35,627 nt of DNA from an uncultured Prevotellaceae bacterium (GTDB taxonomy: Bacteria > Bacteroidota > Bacteroidia > Bacteroidales > Bacteroidaceae): assembly GCA_902785945.1 (NCBI GenBank), contig CADAAR010000034.1, forward strand, positions 1-35,627. The letters run 5' to 3'. The stretch's first letter is position 1; each line of letters begins with the position of its first letter. Below are positions 34,999-35,627 of this stretch, one piece after another. The notes beneath the pieces are model-generated. The model did not search any database, had not been told where the DNA came from, and saw only the letters and a program-made list of their open reading frames with translations. The position numbers were made by a program, and so were the translations under genes.

Positions 34999-35506
34999 AT
35001 GATAAGGAAAGTTTTATTTTTATTAATTACATTATTTTTCTCTGTATCATTGTATTCCCAGATTAGAAGGAGTTTCTGGGGGCTTACTTTGGGAGTAAGC
35101 CACCAAACAACAGGTATATAATGCAATGACAAAGAAGGGATACAAATTAACATGGTCTACAGAAAGAAATACATATGAAACAGAAAAGGTCACTTTTGCT
35201 GGTCATTTCTGGCCATTTTTCGCATTCCAAATTTATAATGGAAAGTTAATGGGAATTACATTCCTTGATGCGACATTATCGACACCACCTGAAACGCTAG
35301 ATATTGTATATGAGACTTTCAAAACACGTTTAAAAACAAAATACAAAGGGAAGGAAAAGCCAAACTATAAAGATACTTATTCTGACGGTATTACTAGTGT
35401 GGATATTATGCAATATTATACTGGGGGTGAGAAATTTATCTCCCTTGGTTACACTGATGAAAATCTGTCTAACAAAGAATCAATAAGAAATATAGTTGAT
35501 TTATGA
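34999..35506 (+). pseudogene. Small exported protein interrupted by a +1 frameshift
   Basis: From the ATG at 34999, a signal peptide (MIRKVLFLLITLFFSVSLYSQ) leads into RRSFWGLTLGVS, then the frame runs to a stop at 35121. Removing one C at 35100-35101 gives the smooth continuation GVSTKQQVYNAMTKKGYKLTW, which joins the frame ending at 35506 for a total of about 168 residues. The joined product resembles short secreted hypothetical proteins of Bacteroidales with an FWGLTLG start. The extra base is not in a homopolymer longer than two, so both a real mutation and a sequence error are possible. The downstream frame alone has an ATG at 35126 but would lack a signal peptide. Confidence 0.65.
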
Positions 35507-35514
35507 TTTAGAGA

Positions 35515-35530
35515 CATTGGGGACAGGACT
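35515..35530 (+). repeat. REP-like motif, right flank
   Basis: CATTGGGGACAGGACT resembles the inverse of the motif at 33827-33840 (TGGGGAC core), in opposite orientation. It abuts the IS3-family end. Confidence 0.3.
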
Positions 35531-35627
35531 GAAGTGAACCCCAAAGTTTGGACGGATTAAACACTATTGCTCATTTGGAATTGAGTCCGGTATTGTACTG
35601 GGCTCATTCCTTTTAGTCTGAGCTTTA
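35530..35627 (-). mobile_element. IS3-family insertion sequence, one end (continues beyond window)
   Basis: TGAAGTGAACCCC, followed by AAAGTTTGGAC, is a typical terminal sequence of IS3-family elements in Bacteroidetes and starts with TG as the family does. The transposase C-terminus lies just inside it on the minus strand. Only one end is visible, so target duplication cannot be judged. Confidence 0.75.
35557..35627 (-). CDS. IS3-family transposase OrfB, C-terminal fragment (cut by window edge)
   Basis: About 23 codons are visible on the minus strand, ending with a stop at 35557-35559. They read KLRLKGMSPVQYRTQFQ, the hallmark C-terminus of the IS3 OrfB integrase-core protein (LKGxSPxxYR). 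The rest lies outside the window. Confidence 0.8.
   Translation of the reverse strand, partial: KLRLKGMSPVQYRTQFQMSNSV

Overview
The window comes from a member of the Bacteroidales, most likely Prevotellaceae (Prevotella, Segatella or a relative). The support is a SusC/SusD pair, a type IX secretion style C-terminal domain, a likely TANFOR-domain giant protein, a fused KorA, and several promoters with the Bacteroidetes signature TTTG-N19/20-TAnnTTTG.

Region 1 (1-2309) holds the 3' part of a sensor histidine kinase and a membrane-spanning TPR/AraC-type regulator. Region 2 (2318-20471) is an apparent operon of about 18 kb with gaps of 6-23 bases. It encodes an Ig-repeat surface protein (broken by two frameshifts), an outer-membrane barrel, a 2512-residue exported protein with a probable TANFOR N-terminus, a fibronectin-III protein and two lipoproteins. 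A pair of perfect 10-base direct repeats, 32 bases apart, lies just upstream of its promoter, where an AraC-type activator would bind. This operon is the best candidate in the window for an undescribed system: a cell-surface assembly with its own exporter or anchor, and with Ig domains shared between its first and fifth genes.

Region 3 (20535-23377) holds a candidate small RNA with its own promoter and terminator, then two paralogous MINPP-like histidine phosphatases. The first paralog has lost every recognisable catalytic residue; the second keeps them. Region 4 (23381-26218, minus strand) is korAB, for 2-oxoacid:ferredoxin oxidoreductase. Region 5 (26348-32784) is a small polysaccharide utilisation locus with a GH28 pectinase, a SusC transporter carrying an unusual C-terminal OmpA-like domain, and SusD.

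Region 6 (32785-35627) is accessory-looking. It has an array of TGTGAGGGAT repeats in both orientations, a stretch with no convincing gene, then visibly AT-rich small hypothetical genes (one frameshifted), REP-like inverted flanks, and the end of an IS3-family element at the window edge. All calls rest on reading the sequence; no database search was run.
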